A stretch of 64,000 nucleotides of DNA. Origin: JAJVID01 sp035714085. Lineage in GTDB: Bacteria > Acidobacteriota > Blastocatellia > RBC074. Numbering within the stretch: the first letter of the stretch is position 1; each line of letters starts with the position of its first letter. Below are positions 9,352-17,261 of the stretch, piece by piece. The DNA lies in assembly GCA_035714085.1 (NCBI GenBank), contig DASTMP010000298.1:1-64000 (forward strand), given 5' to 3'. The notes under the pieces are model-generated. The model saw only the letters and a list, made by a program, of their open reading frames with translations. It made no database searches and was not told where the DNA came from. Both the position numbers and the translations under genes were made by a program.

Positions 9352-9984
9352 ATGAAAATTATCAAGAACATTTTTATCGCCTTTCTATTGGGCGTTTTCG
9401 CATTCGCCTGCTCCAACAACACAGCTGAAAACAACAGCTCATCATTAAAGATGCCCACGCCGAAGGTGGCGGGACCGCCAGTGTACGATGACGAGGTCGC
9501 GGTGTTCGAGACAGATTACGGCAGCTTCAAGATCGCGCTCTATCCCGATGTCGCGCCGCGCCACGTCGAAAATTTCAAGAAGCTGATCCGAGATAAATTC
9601 TACGACGGCACCGGATTTCACCGCGTCCAGCCCGATTTCTTTATTCAGGGCGGCGATCCACAGACTCGCGGAGGCGGTAACCGGGAGAAGTGGGGCCAAG
9701 GAGAACCGAATCAACCCAAAGTACCCGCCGAATTCAGCACACGCCCGTTCGCGCGCGGCACTGTCGGTATGGCCCGCACGCCCGACCCGAACAGCGCGTC
9801 GAGCCAGTTCTTCATCTGCATTCGTCCCAATCCGACCTGGGACGGGCAGTACACAGTCTTCGGCGAGGTGATCCAGGGATTGAACATCGTCCAGATCATT
9901 TCCAACGTCCCGACGGATGGAAATGAAAAGGTGCGAGATCTGCCCGTAATCAAACGGGCCTATCTGGAAAAACGACAGCAATGA
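9352..9984 (+). CDS. Peptidyl-prolyl cis-trans isomerase (cyclophilin), lipoprotein
   Basis: 210 residues. The N-terminus is a lipoprotein signal (basic KIIK, hydrophobic stretch, then FAFAC with Cys20). Residues 45-207 are a cyclophilin domain with FHRVQPDFFIQGGDP, GTVGMARTPDPNSASSQFFI and a W in the substrate-pocket region (NPTWDGQYTVFGEV). It should catalyse proline isomerisation during folding in the periplasm, attached to a membrane. It lies 59 bp after gatB; no promoter was recognised. An inverted-repeat element begins immediately after the stop codon. Confidence 0.93.
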   Translation: MKIIKNIFIAFLLGVFAFACSNNTAENNSSSLKMPTPKVAGPPVYDDEVAVFETDYGSFKIALYPDVAPRHVENFKKLIRDKFYDGTGFHRVQPDFFIQGGDPQTRGGGNREKWGQGEPNQPKVPAEFSTRPFARGTVGMARTPDPNSASSQFFICIRPNPTWDGQYTVFGEVIQGLNIVQIISNVPTDGNEKVRDLPVIKRAYLEKRQQ

Positions 9985-10140
9985 GCGCGACAGACTTATG
10001 GTCTTTGAGAAATAAATGAAACAACAGCGTAGGGGCAGGTATTCCCCGCCCGCGTCCGTGATCCAAGCGATTGGGCGGGAAATACCCGCCCCTACATTGA
10101 ATTGCCCGGGCGCATTTAATTTTCAAAGACCATAAGTCTG
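9984..10140. mobile_element. MITE-like palindromic element, about 150 bp
   Basis: Terminal inverted repeats 9991-10010 (CAGACTTATGGTCTTTGAGA) and 10121-10140 match at 19 of 20 positions. Inside is a second inverted pair around GTAGGGGC...GCCCCTAC (from 10029 and to 10094). It has no coding capacity and no clear target-site duplication. A half copy of the terminal repeat lies at 37692-37716 in another spacer, so the end sequence is dispersed in this genome. It could act as a hairpin between the cyclophilin and protease genes. Confidence 0.65.
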
Positions 10141-10178
10141 TTTCATAAAATTGCGATGAGTCGAACAAAGGAGGAGAT

Positions 10179-11210
10179 ATGAAAGATTTTTTCCAATTTG
10201 TATCCGGTCGGGAATTCAACGCCGAGGGAAGCGGATCGAACGACACGGCGGCCTTATCGGACAATGAATTGCTCGACGCCTATTCGCAAGCTGTCATCGG
10301 CGCGGCTGAGAAGATCAGCCCTTCGGTGGTTAACATCGAGGTTTCAACCGGCGACCGGCGGCGTGGCGGCGGCGGCTCCGGATTCGTCTTCACGCCTGAC
10401 GGTTTCCTGCTGACGAACAGCCACGTCGTTCATGGCGCGTTGAAGATCGAAGTGACGCTGCTAGACGGCCGACGCGGCGAGGCGCAGTTGATCGGCGACG
10501 ACCCGGAAACCGATCTGGCCGTGATCCGGATCAACGCGCCGAACCTGATGTCCGTCGCGTTCGGCGATTCGAATAAGATTCGCGTTGGCCAACTCGCGGT
10601 AGCCATCGGAAACCCATATGGCTTCCAGTATTCGGTGACCGCGGGCGTGGTCAGCGCGCTGGGACGGAGCTTGCGCTCGGGGACGGGCCGTTTGATCGAC
10701 AACGTGATTCAGACCGACGCGGCGTTGAATCCGGGCAATTCCGGCGGGCCGCTCGTCAACTCGCGCGGCGAGGTGATCGGCGTCAATACGGCCGTCATCC
10801 TGCCCGCGCAAGGAATCTGCTTTGCGACCGCCATCAACACGGCGAAATTCGTCGCGGGCCAATTGATCAAAGAGGGCCGCGTGCGCCGCAGCTACATCGG
10901 CGTGGCGGGACAGGCCGTCCCGCTTCACCGCAGGCTCGTGCGCTACCACAACCTCTCGGTCGAAACAGGCGTGTTAGTGGTTTCAACCGAACCCGGCAGC
11001 CCGGCGTCGAATGCCGGCGTGCAGGAAGGCGACGTGATCGTCGCTTATGACGACCAGCCCATTGCGGGCATTGACGATCTGCATCGCCTGTTGACCGATC
11101 AAAAAGTAGGGATGAAGTCGAACCTGACCGTCATCCGGGGAAACGATAAATTGACGTTGAGCGTGACGCCCGACGATTCGCGAGCGCGTGAACAACGCGA
11201 AGGCGGGTAA
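10179..11210 (+). CDS. HtrA/DegP-like trypsin-type serine protease with PDZ domain
   Basis: 343 residues with a strong AAGGAGGAG site before the ATG. The S1C protease domain (about 35-240) shows a complete triad: H82 in TNSHVV, D112 in ETDLAVI and S188 in NPGNSGGPL. One PDZ domain follows (about 245-335; GVLVVSTEPGSPASNAGVQEGDVIVAYDDQPI). Family members degrade misfolded proteins or process signalling proteins. Unlike most DegP/DegS proteins it shows neither signal peptide nor membrane anchor, so a cytoplasmic location is likely unless the start is wrong. The thioesterase gene follows after 7 bp. Confidence 0.93.
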   Translation: MKDFFQFVSGREFNAEGSGSNDTAALSDNELLDAYSQAVIGAAEKISPSVVNIEVSTGDRRRGGGGSGFVFTPDGFLLTNSHVVHGALKIEVTLLDGRRGEAQLIGDDPETDLAVIRINAPNLMSVAFGDSNKIRVGQLAVAIGNPYGFQYSVTAGVVSALGRSLRSGTGRLIDNVIQTDAALNPGNSGGPLVNSRGEVIGVNTAVILPAQGICFATAINTAKFVAGQLIKEGRVRRSYIGVAGQAVPLHRRLVRYHNLSVETGVLVVSTEPGSPASNAGVQEGDVIVAYDDQPIAGIDDLHRLLTDQKVGMKSNLTVIRGNDKLTLSVTPDDSRAREQREGG

Positions 11211-11217
11211 TAGATCG

Positions 11218-11649
11218 ATGACCGACCAAACAGTCATACGCGATCAGTTCAAATACTGGAAAACCATTGAAGTCCGCTGGGGCGACATGGACTCGCAGGG
11301 GCACGTCAACAACGCGGTCTATTTCACCTATCTCGAATCGGCGCGCGTTGAATTGATCAGGAAGACCGGCTTCAAAGGCAAGCAGGCCGGCGGAGCCGAA
11401 GGTCCCGCGCTGGTCTCGACCTCGTGCGATTTCAAACGGCAGGTCATCTACCCGGCGACGCTCGACGTCGGCGCGCGAGTCGAACGGATCGGACGGCGCA
11501 GTTTCGAAATGAGCTATGGGATATTTATTCACGGGACGGATCAGCTTGCCGCATCGGCGCGCAGCGTGAACGCATGGGCGGACTACGCGGCGGAACGCTC
11601 GGTCGAGCTTCCGGATTGGTTCCGCGCTGCGCTCCTTGAGTATCAATAA
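11218..11649 (+). CDS. Acyl-CoA thioesterase, hotdog fold (4HBT/YbgC-like)
   Basis: 143 residues from the ATG at 11218; an in-frame GTG at 11188 would overlap the protease gene and lacks a ribosome site. The sequence shows the hotdog signature VRWGDMDSQGHVNNAVYF, with the Asp and His-Val-Asn-Asn of the 4-hydroxybenzoyl-CoA thioesterase family, followed by an E (LESAR) on the long helix. It should hydrolyse an acyl-CoA; chain specificity is not readable. It is followed after 12 bp by an SDR gene and may be co-transcribed with the protease and SDR. Confidence 0.88.
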   Translation: MTDQTVIRDQFKYWKTIEVRWGDMDSQGHVNNAVYFTYLESARVELIRKTGFKGKQAGGAEGPALVSTSCDFKRQVIYPATLDVGARVERIGRRSFEMSYGIFIHGTDQLAASARSVNAWADYAAERSVELPDWFRAALLEYQ

Positions 11650-11661
11650 CCGGAGTGAACT

Positions 11662-12513
11662 ATGCTGAATCTAAAAGGTAGGGTCGCGGTAGTGACCGGC
11701 GCGAGCCGTGGCGCGGGACGTGGAATAGCGCTCGCCCTGGGCGAATGCGGCGCCACAGTTTATGTCACAGGCCGCAGCATGAGAGGTCAACCTACGACCG
11801 ACAATATGCCCGGCACAATTGACGAGACAGCTGAAGCCGTAACGTCGCGGGGCGGCGTGGGTGTGGCCGCGCGTTGCGATCACACCATCGACGCCGACGT
11901 CGAAGCGCTGTTCGAGCGTGTGAAGGTGGAACAAGGCAGATTGGACTTGCTGGTCAATTGCGCGTGGGGCGGATACGAAGTCGAAGGGCGGATCAGCCAG
12001 GCCCCTTTCTGGGAACAGCCGCTGCATTACTGGGACAGAATGTTTACCTCAGGCGTCCGAGCGACTTTGATCTCCAGCCGCTTCGCCGCTCCTTTAATGC
12101 TGCGGCAGAACCAGGGGCTGATCGTCAACATCACCGCATGGGTTGATGACGTCTATCTGAGTAATATCTTTTACGACACCGCAAAGAGCGCAATCAATCG
12201 GATGGCTTTTGGAATGGCGCAAGAACTCAAAAAGCAAAACATCGCCGCCGTCTCCCTTGCTCCGGGATTCATCCGCACCGAACGTGTGGTCGAGGCGTTT
12301 GAGGGCGCCGGGATGAAAGGATATGAGAGCTTCACCGAATCGCCCGAATACGTCGGACGCGCCGTCGCCGCGCTCGCCACAGATTCAAATGTAATGCAGA
12401 AATCGGGAAGGACACTGACCGCAGGCGACTTGGCGCGAGAGTATGGATTCACCGATGTAGACGGCAGGCTGATTCCACCCTTCAAACTTCCAGACGATTA
12501 CCCGTACAGATAA
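11662..12513 (+). CDS. Short-chain dehydrogenase/reductase (DHRS1-like)
   Basis: 283 residues; CCGGAG precedes the ATG. Classical SDR motifs are present: TGASRGAGRG cofactor loop near residue 11, NCAWGG (NNAG equivalent) near 95, and the catalytic Y-x3-K in FYDTAKSA. The R in TGRSMRG after strand 2 favours NADP(H). The wording of the N-terminal third (GRGIALALGECGATVYVTGR) resembles the DHRS1 subfamily. Substrate unknown. Its stop codon at 12511-12513 directly abuts the stop of the convergent ABC-F gene, leaving no room for a separate terminator. Confidence 0.9.
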   Translation: MLNLKGRVAVVTGASRGAGRGIALALGECGATVYVTGRSMRGQPTTDNMPGTIDETAEAVTSRGGVGVAARCDHTIDADVEALFERVKVEQGRLDLLVNCAWGGYEVEGRISQAPFWEQPLHYWDRMFTSGVRATLISSRFAAPLMLRQNQGLIVNITAWVDDVYLSNIFYDTAKSAINRMAFGMAQELKKQNIAAVSLAPGFIRTERVVEAFEGAGMKGYESFTESPEYVGRAVAALATDSNVMQKSGRTLTAGDLAREYGFTDVDGRLIPPFKLPDDYPYR

Positions 12514-14466
12514 TCAATCCAGCTCCGCCAGTTCAGCCCAACGATTCAAATCATGGTCGAGCTGGCCGTTGAGCGATTGCAACTCTTCGTAAAATTTCTG
12601 TACAAGAACGTGGTCGCTCGAATTCGCGTCGAGTTCCCTTTCGACTTCCGCCTTGCGCGCTTCGGCGGCGGGGATGCGCGCTTCCAATTCTTCCAACTCG
12701 CGCCTCTCCTTGAATGACAATTTGCGCTTCGCCGTCGAATCCTGCGCAGGCTTGCCCTCTTCCCGCGGTTTGGCCGCGGTTTTCGTGGTCGTTTCAGCCA
12801 ATGCTTTTTCGGCGTTTTCGCGGTCGCGAATCTCGATGAAAGCGGAGTAATCGCCGGGATATTCTCGGATCCGCATGCTCCCCTCGGAGAATCCTTCGAA
12901 CCTGAAGATATAATCAACCGTCCGGTCGAGGAAATAGCGGTCGTGGCTGACGACGACCAGGCAGCCGGGAAAAGTCTCCAGGTAATCTTCGAGCGCTGAG
13001 AGCGTCGCGATGTCCAGATCGTTCGTAATCTCGTCGAGCAGCAGCAGGTTCGGCGCGCCCATCAGGATTCTGAGCAGATAGAGCCTGCGACGTTCGCCGC
13101 CCGACAGCGTGGCGATCGGTTGATACTGCGCCGCGGGCGGAAAAAGGAACCGGTCGAGCATCTGGCTGGCGGTGATCCAATCGCCGTCCGCAGTCCGGAT
13201 ACGTTCGGCCACGTCTTTGATGTAATCAATCAGCCGCTGCGATTCGTCGAAGTCGCGGTTCTCCTGATCGTAATATCCGATGACCAGGGTTTTGCCGGCT
13301 TCGATCTCGCCCGCGTCGGGCTCGATCCCCCGCGCGACGATTTCGAGCAGCGTGGTTTTGCCCGCGCCGTTCGGGCCGATGACGCCTATGCGGTCGCCGC
13401 GCTTAAATTGATAGTTGAAGTCACTGATGATCGCGCGGCCGTCGTAAGATTTGCTGACGCCCCGCAGGCCCAGAATCTTCCCTCCCAATCGCGCCGATTC
13501 GAACGCGATGTCGAGCGACCTTTTGCTCGAGATCTCGCTTGCGGCCTGACGCGACTGCTGGATCAATTCGTTCGCACGATCAATTCTGGCTTTGGCTTTC
13601 GTCGTGCGCGCTTTCGGGCCTCGCCGCAGCCATTCAAGCTCCCGTCGCGCCATCTGTTTCAACCTCTGCGCTTCGACGACCTGACGCTCCTCCTGCTCCT
13701 CTTTCTTTTCAAGGTAGTGGCCGTAATTGCCGGCGAACGTCCGTACCCGGCCGCGATCAATTTCGATCATGCGGTTTGTGACGCGGTCCAGAAAATATCG
13801 GTCGTGAGTGACCAGCAGCAGCGCCCCTTTGAATTCACCCAGATACCTCTCCAGCCACTCGACCGTTTCCGCGTCAAGGTGGTTTGTCGGCTCGTCGAGT
13901 ATCAGCAGGTCGGGCTCGATGATCAGGCTGTGCGCCAGGGCCACGCGTTTGCGCTGGCCGCCGGACAGCGCGCTCATGCGCGCGCGCAGATCGGAGACGC
14001 CGAGCCGAGCCAGGATGTTTTTCGCTTCGGTTTCGAGCCGCCACGCGCCCGAAGTCTCAAGCAGTCGGGTGAGATCGGCGACGCGGTTCATCAACTTTTC
14101 GTCCGCGCCTCCAGGTTCGGCCTGCCCGGCGAGCTTCGCGCAAACTTCTTCGTATTCGCGCACGAGCTCCAGCTTCTGCCGAAGCGCTTCGTTTCCGCCG
14201 GTGAAGACGGCTTCGATGACTGTTTGATCGGGATCGTACGAAGGGTTTTGCGAAAGGCAGGCGACAATCTTCTCGCCGGCGATGACCACGCGGCCTGTGT
14301 CCGGCGGCTCTTCTCCGGTGATGACGCGCAAGAGCGTCGATTTGCCGCTGCCATTTGCGCCAATCACGCCGACCTTGTCCGATTCGTCCAGGCCGAGCGA
14401 AACCGATTCAAACAGCGGCTTGACGCCGTAAGTTTTGCTGATGTTTTCGAGCGATAGGATATTCAT
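12514..14466 (-). CDS. ABC-F family ATPase (Uup-like)
   Basis: 650 residues from the ATG at 14466; a five-residue in-frame extension upstream is not supported by the ABC-F consensus start MxxLSLENISKxYG. Two soluble ABC domains are present. Domain 1 has Walker A GANGSGKS (36-43), signature LSGGQRKRVAL and Walker B LLILDEPTNHLD. Domain 2 has GPNGAGKTT, LSGGERRRLYL and LLLLDEITNDLD. The charged linker (EEQEERQVVEAQRLKQ) and a C-terminal coiled coil (about 570-645) match Uup, which acts on stalled ribosomes and branched DNA. There are no membrane segments. An inverted repeat fills the leader and no good Shine-Dalgarno site is visible. Confidence 0.94.
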   Translation of the reverse strand: MNILSLENISKTYGVKPLFESVSLGLDESDKVGVIGANGSGKSTLLRVITGEEPPDTGRVVIAGEKIVACLSQNPSYDPDQTVIEAVFTGGNEALRQKLELVREYEEVCAKLAGQAEPGGADEKLMNRVADLTRLLETSGAWRLETEAKNILARLGVSDLRARMSALSGGQRKRVALAHSLIIEPDLLILDEPTNHLDAETVEWLERYLGEFKGALLLVTHDRYFLDRVTNRMIEIDRGRVRTFAGNYGHYLEKKEEQEERQVVEAQRLKQMARRELEWLRRGPKARTTKAKARIDRANELIQQSRQAASEISSKRSLDIAFESARLGGKILGLRGVSKSYDGRAIISDFNYQFKRGDRIGVIGPNGAGKTTLLEIVARGIEPDAGEIEAGKTLVIGYYDQENRDFDESQRLIDYIKDVAERIRTADGDWITASQMLDRFLFPPAAQYQPIATLSGGERRRLYLLRILMGAPNLLLLDEITNDLDIATLSALEDYLETFPGCLVVVSHDRYFLDRTVDYIFRFEGFSEGSMRIREYPGDYSAFIEIRDRENAEKALAETTTKTAAKPREEGKPAQDSTAKRKLSFKERRELEELEARIPAAEARKAEVERELDANSSDHVLVQKFYEELQSLNGQLDHDLNRWAELAELD

Positions 14467-14473
14467 ATACAAA

Positions 14474-14561
14474 CAACACAAAGGTTCAAAGGGACGAAGG
14501 CGTGATACAGGTTTGAGCTTTCTTCCATTTTGCCCCTTCGAACCTTTGAACCTTTGTGTTG
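14474..14561. repeat. 27-bp inverted repeat, 8-nt periodic (AAAGGTTC type)
   Basis: Arms 14474-14500 and 14535-14561 match at 25 of 27 positions (outer part CAACACAAAGGTTCAAAGG). Each arm consists of roughly 8-nt units ending AAAGG. It occupies the whole spacer between the enoyl-CoA hydratase stop and the ABC-F start, so in an RNA it would form a large hairpin directly in the ABC-F leader. Confidence 0.85.
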
Positions 14562-14571
14562 AAAAGCTCTA

Positions 14572-15354
<783 letters not shown>

Positions 15355-15368
15355 CTGGCGCCTCCTAG

Positions 15369-15452
15369 GAAAATCAGCCACGAAGAAACGAAGAGCGCGA
15401 AGTTTTTTTCTTATCTTTCTTCGTTTCCTTCGTTTCTTCGTGGTTGATTTTC
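15369..15452. repeat. 34-bp inverted repeat (CCACGAAGAAACGAAG family)
   Basis: Arms 15369-15402 and 15419-15452 match at 29 of 34 positions. The same outer sequence (GAAAATCAACCACGAAG) forms the repeat at 51331-51404. It lies in the divergent spacer between the hydratase and PIG-L genes, so it is unlikely to serve only as a terminator. Confidence 0.85.
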
Positions 15453-15578
15453 ATTACTTTTGATCGAAACGCTATTGAAATCATTGCCAAACAACTTCAG
15501 CATATCACCCCACGCTGCATTGCGTAACAGATAACCATTGAATTGAACCTGAGAACATTCCTTCGGAGGACAAGAAAA

Positions 15579-16514
15579 ATGAAGAGGACATCCCTGCTCA
15601 CGTTCCGCCGCGTCGCCTTAGCGCTCCTGTCGGCGTCCGCCATCGCTCTCACAATCAACATTGAAAAGACCGCCGCCAGGCCGCAGACGGGAGACGGCAA
15701 ACTGCGGATCATCGCATTCGGCGCGCACCCCGACGATTGCGAATTGTCGGTCGGCGGGACGGCGGCGATGTGGGCCGCGAAGGGCCATCACGTCAAATTC
15801 GTCTCGGTCACCAACGGCGACATCGGCCATTGGCGCGAAGCCGGCGGGCCGCTCGCTACGCGTCGAAAGAAAGAGGTCGAGGATGCTTCAAAAATCCTGG
15901 GAACCACCGTCGAGGTCATGGATAACCACGACGGCGAGTTGATGCCGACGCTCGAAAATCGGCGCGCGATCATTCGATTGATCCGCAATTGGAAAGCCGA
16001 CATCGTCCTCAGCCCGCGCCCTAACGATTATCACCCCGATCATCGCTATACGGGCATCCTGGTGCAGGACGCGGCATATATGGTTACCGTTCCGTTCATT
16101 TGTCCCGAAACGCCGCCGATGAAAAGCAACCCGATCTTTATGTACTACACCGACCGGTTTATGAAGCCCAATCCGTCTCAGCCCGACATCGCCGTCTCGA
16201 TAGATTCGGTGATGGACAAGAAGCTGGACGCGCTGGCCGTGATTGAGTCGCAGTTTCTTGAGGGCGGCGCGAACGGCTATGAGGGATTGATTCCAAAAAA
16301 CGCCGAAGAGCGGGCTAAACGCGTCAAGGAGGTCCGCGACCAACACGCCGCGCGCAATGTCGGCGTCGCGGATCGCTTCAGAGGCGTGTTGAAGGAATGG
16401 TACGGCGACGAGACCGCGACGAAGGTAAAACACGCCGAGGCGTTCGAGATATGCGAATACGGGCGGCGGCCTGAAAAGGCCGAGTTGAAACGGCTCTTTC
16501 CGTTTTTTCAATGA
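15579..16514 (+). CDS. Exported PIG-L/LmbE family deacetylase
   Basis: 311 residues from the ATG at 15579, with GGAGG 10 nt upstream; an in-frame start at 15543 is less likely. A signal peptide (RRVALALLSASAIALT) precedes a PIG-L (LmbE) domain with the zinc-binding motif GAHPDDCE near residue 49 and the distal histidines in NDYHPDHRYTG. Family members remove N-acetyl groups from GlcNAc-linked substrates; acidobacterial secreted versions probably act on exogenous or envelope glycans, but the substrate is not readable. It begins a forward run with the TlpA-like and amidohydrolase genes. Confidence 0.92.
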   Translation: MKRTSLLTFRRVALALLSASAIALTINIEKTAARPQTGDGKLRIIAFGAHPDDCELSVGGTAAMWAAKGHHVKFVSVTNGDIGHWREAGGPLATRRKKEVEDASKILGTTVEVMDNHDGELMPTLENRRAIIRLIRNWKADIVLSPRPNDYHPDHRYTGILVQDAAYMVTVPFICPETPPMKSNPIFMYYTDRFMKPNPSQPDIAVSIDSVMDKKLDALAVIESQFLEGGANGYEGLIPKNAEERAKRVKEVRDQHAARNVGVADRFRGVLKEWYGDETATKVKHAEAFEICEYGRRPEKAELKRLFPFFQ

Positions 16515-16522
16515 GCGATCCA

Positions 16523-16548
16523 AAATCCGCATTCCACATTCCGCACTC
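16523..16548. repeat. Heptamer-periodic tract before the TlpA-like gene
   Basis: The short spacer contains AATCCGC ATTCCAC ATTCCGC ACTC, three and a half imperfect 7-nt units. The same ATCCGCA-type unit makes up the in-frame block inside the DapA-family gene near 47.5 kb. There is no paired arm here. Confidence 0.55.
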
Positions 16549-16566
16549 ACAAGATTGGAGGATGAA

Positions 16567-17214
16567 ATGTTGCAAGAAATGCGTTATGGCTTGCGAATAA
16601 TGAGCAAGCGAAATATCACAGCCATTCTCTTAAGCGCCTCGGCGTTTTCTTTTGCCTGCAATACGGCTGCGCCGCCGCGGCAAATTGAAGGACGCGCGGG
16701 CGCCACTCAGGCGGCGCGGGCGCCACGTTCGATTCCGATGCCGGACGAGTGGGACGTCGCCTCGGCGCTGAATGCCGAAATCGAAAAATTGGACGGCTCC
16801 AAATTTAAACTGGCCGATTTTCGCGGCAAGATTCTCGTCGTGGATTTCTGGCAAAGCAACTGTGCGCCTTGCGTCAGACTCGTTCCGAAACTCGCCAACC
16901 TGAGCAGGCAATATCGCGACAAGGGAGTAGAAGTTGTCGGTCTGACCTCCGACGAGAAAAGCGAGCAAGGCAATGTCGTCAAATTTCTCAAGAAAGCCGG
17001 CGCCGATTACATCGTCGGATACGACAACCGCTTCCTTTCGCCAGCGTTCTTGAAAGGGACCGAGGATGAAACCGGCGCGCCGCCGATTCCGCAGGTGTTT
17101 GTCCTCTCGCGTGAAGGCCGAGTGATTGAGCATTTGATCGGAGACAGTCCGCAAAGAGGCGCCGAATATCTCGAGCGAGTCATTGTGAATACTTTGAACG
17201 GCGCATCAAAATGA
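16567..17214 (+). CDS. TlpA-like thioredoxin-fold lipoprotein with permease-derived leader
   Basis: 215 residues. The ATG at 16567 has TTGGAGG 5 nt upstream and is preferred to the later ATG at 16600. A membrane-entry segment ends in SFAC (Cys31), a plausible lipobox. The thioredoxin-like domain (about 63-205) contains WQSNCAPC with redox cysteines C99 and C102, and a cis-Pro region PPIPQVFV. It likely reduces or protects exported thiols. The first 12 residues (MLQEMRYGLRIM) and the ribosome-site DNA match the start of the ADOP permeases nearby (MFQDLRYAIRLM), suggesting that their 5' end was copied onto this gene. Confidence 0.88.
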   Translation: MLQEMRYGLRIMSKRNITAILLSASAFSFACNTAAPPRQIEGRAGATQAARAPRSIPMPDEWDVASALNAEIEKLDGSKFKLADFRGKILVVDFWQSNCAPCVRLVPKLANLSRQYRDKGVEVVGLTSDEKSEQGNVVKFLKKAGADYIVGYDNRFLSPAFLKGTEDETGAPPIPQVFVLSREGRVIEHLIGDSPQRGAEYLERVIVNTLNGASK

Positions 17215-17261
17215 GCGACAGCCGGCAACCATGAAGATCGCCATGAAGATTGGAGTATGAA

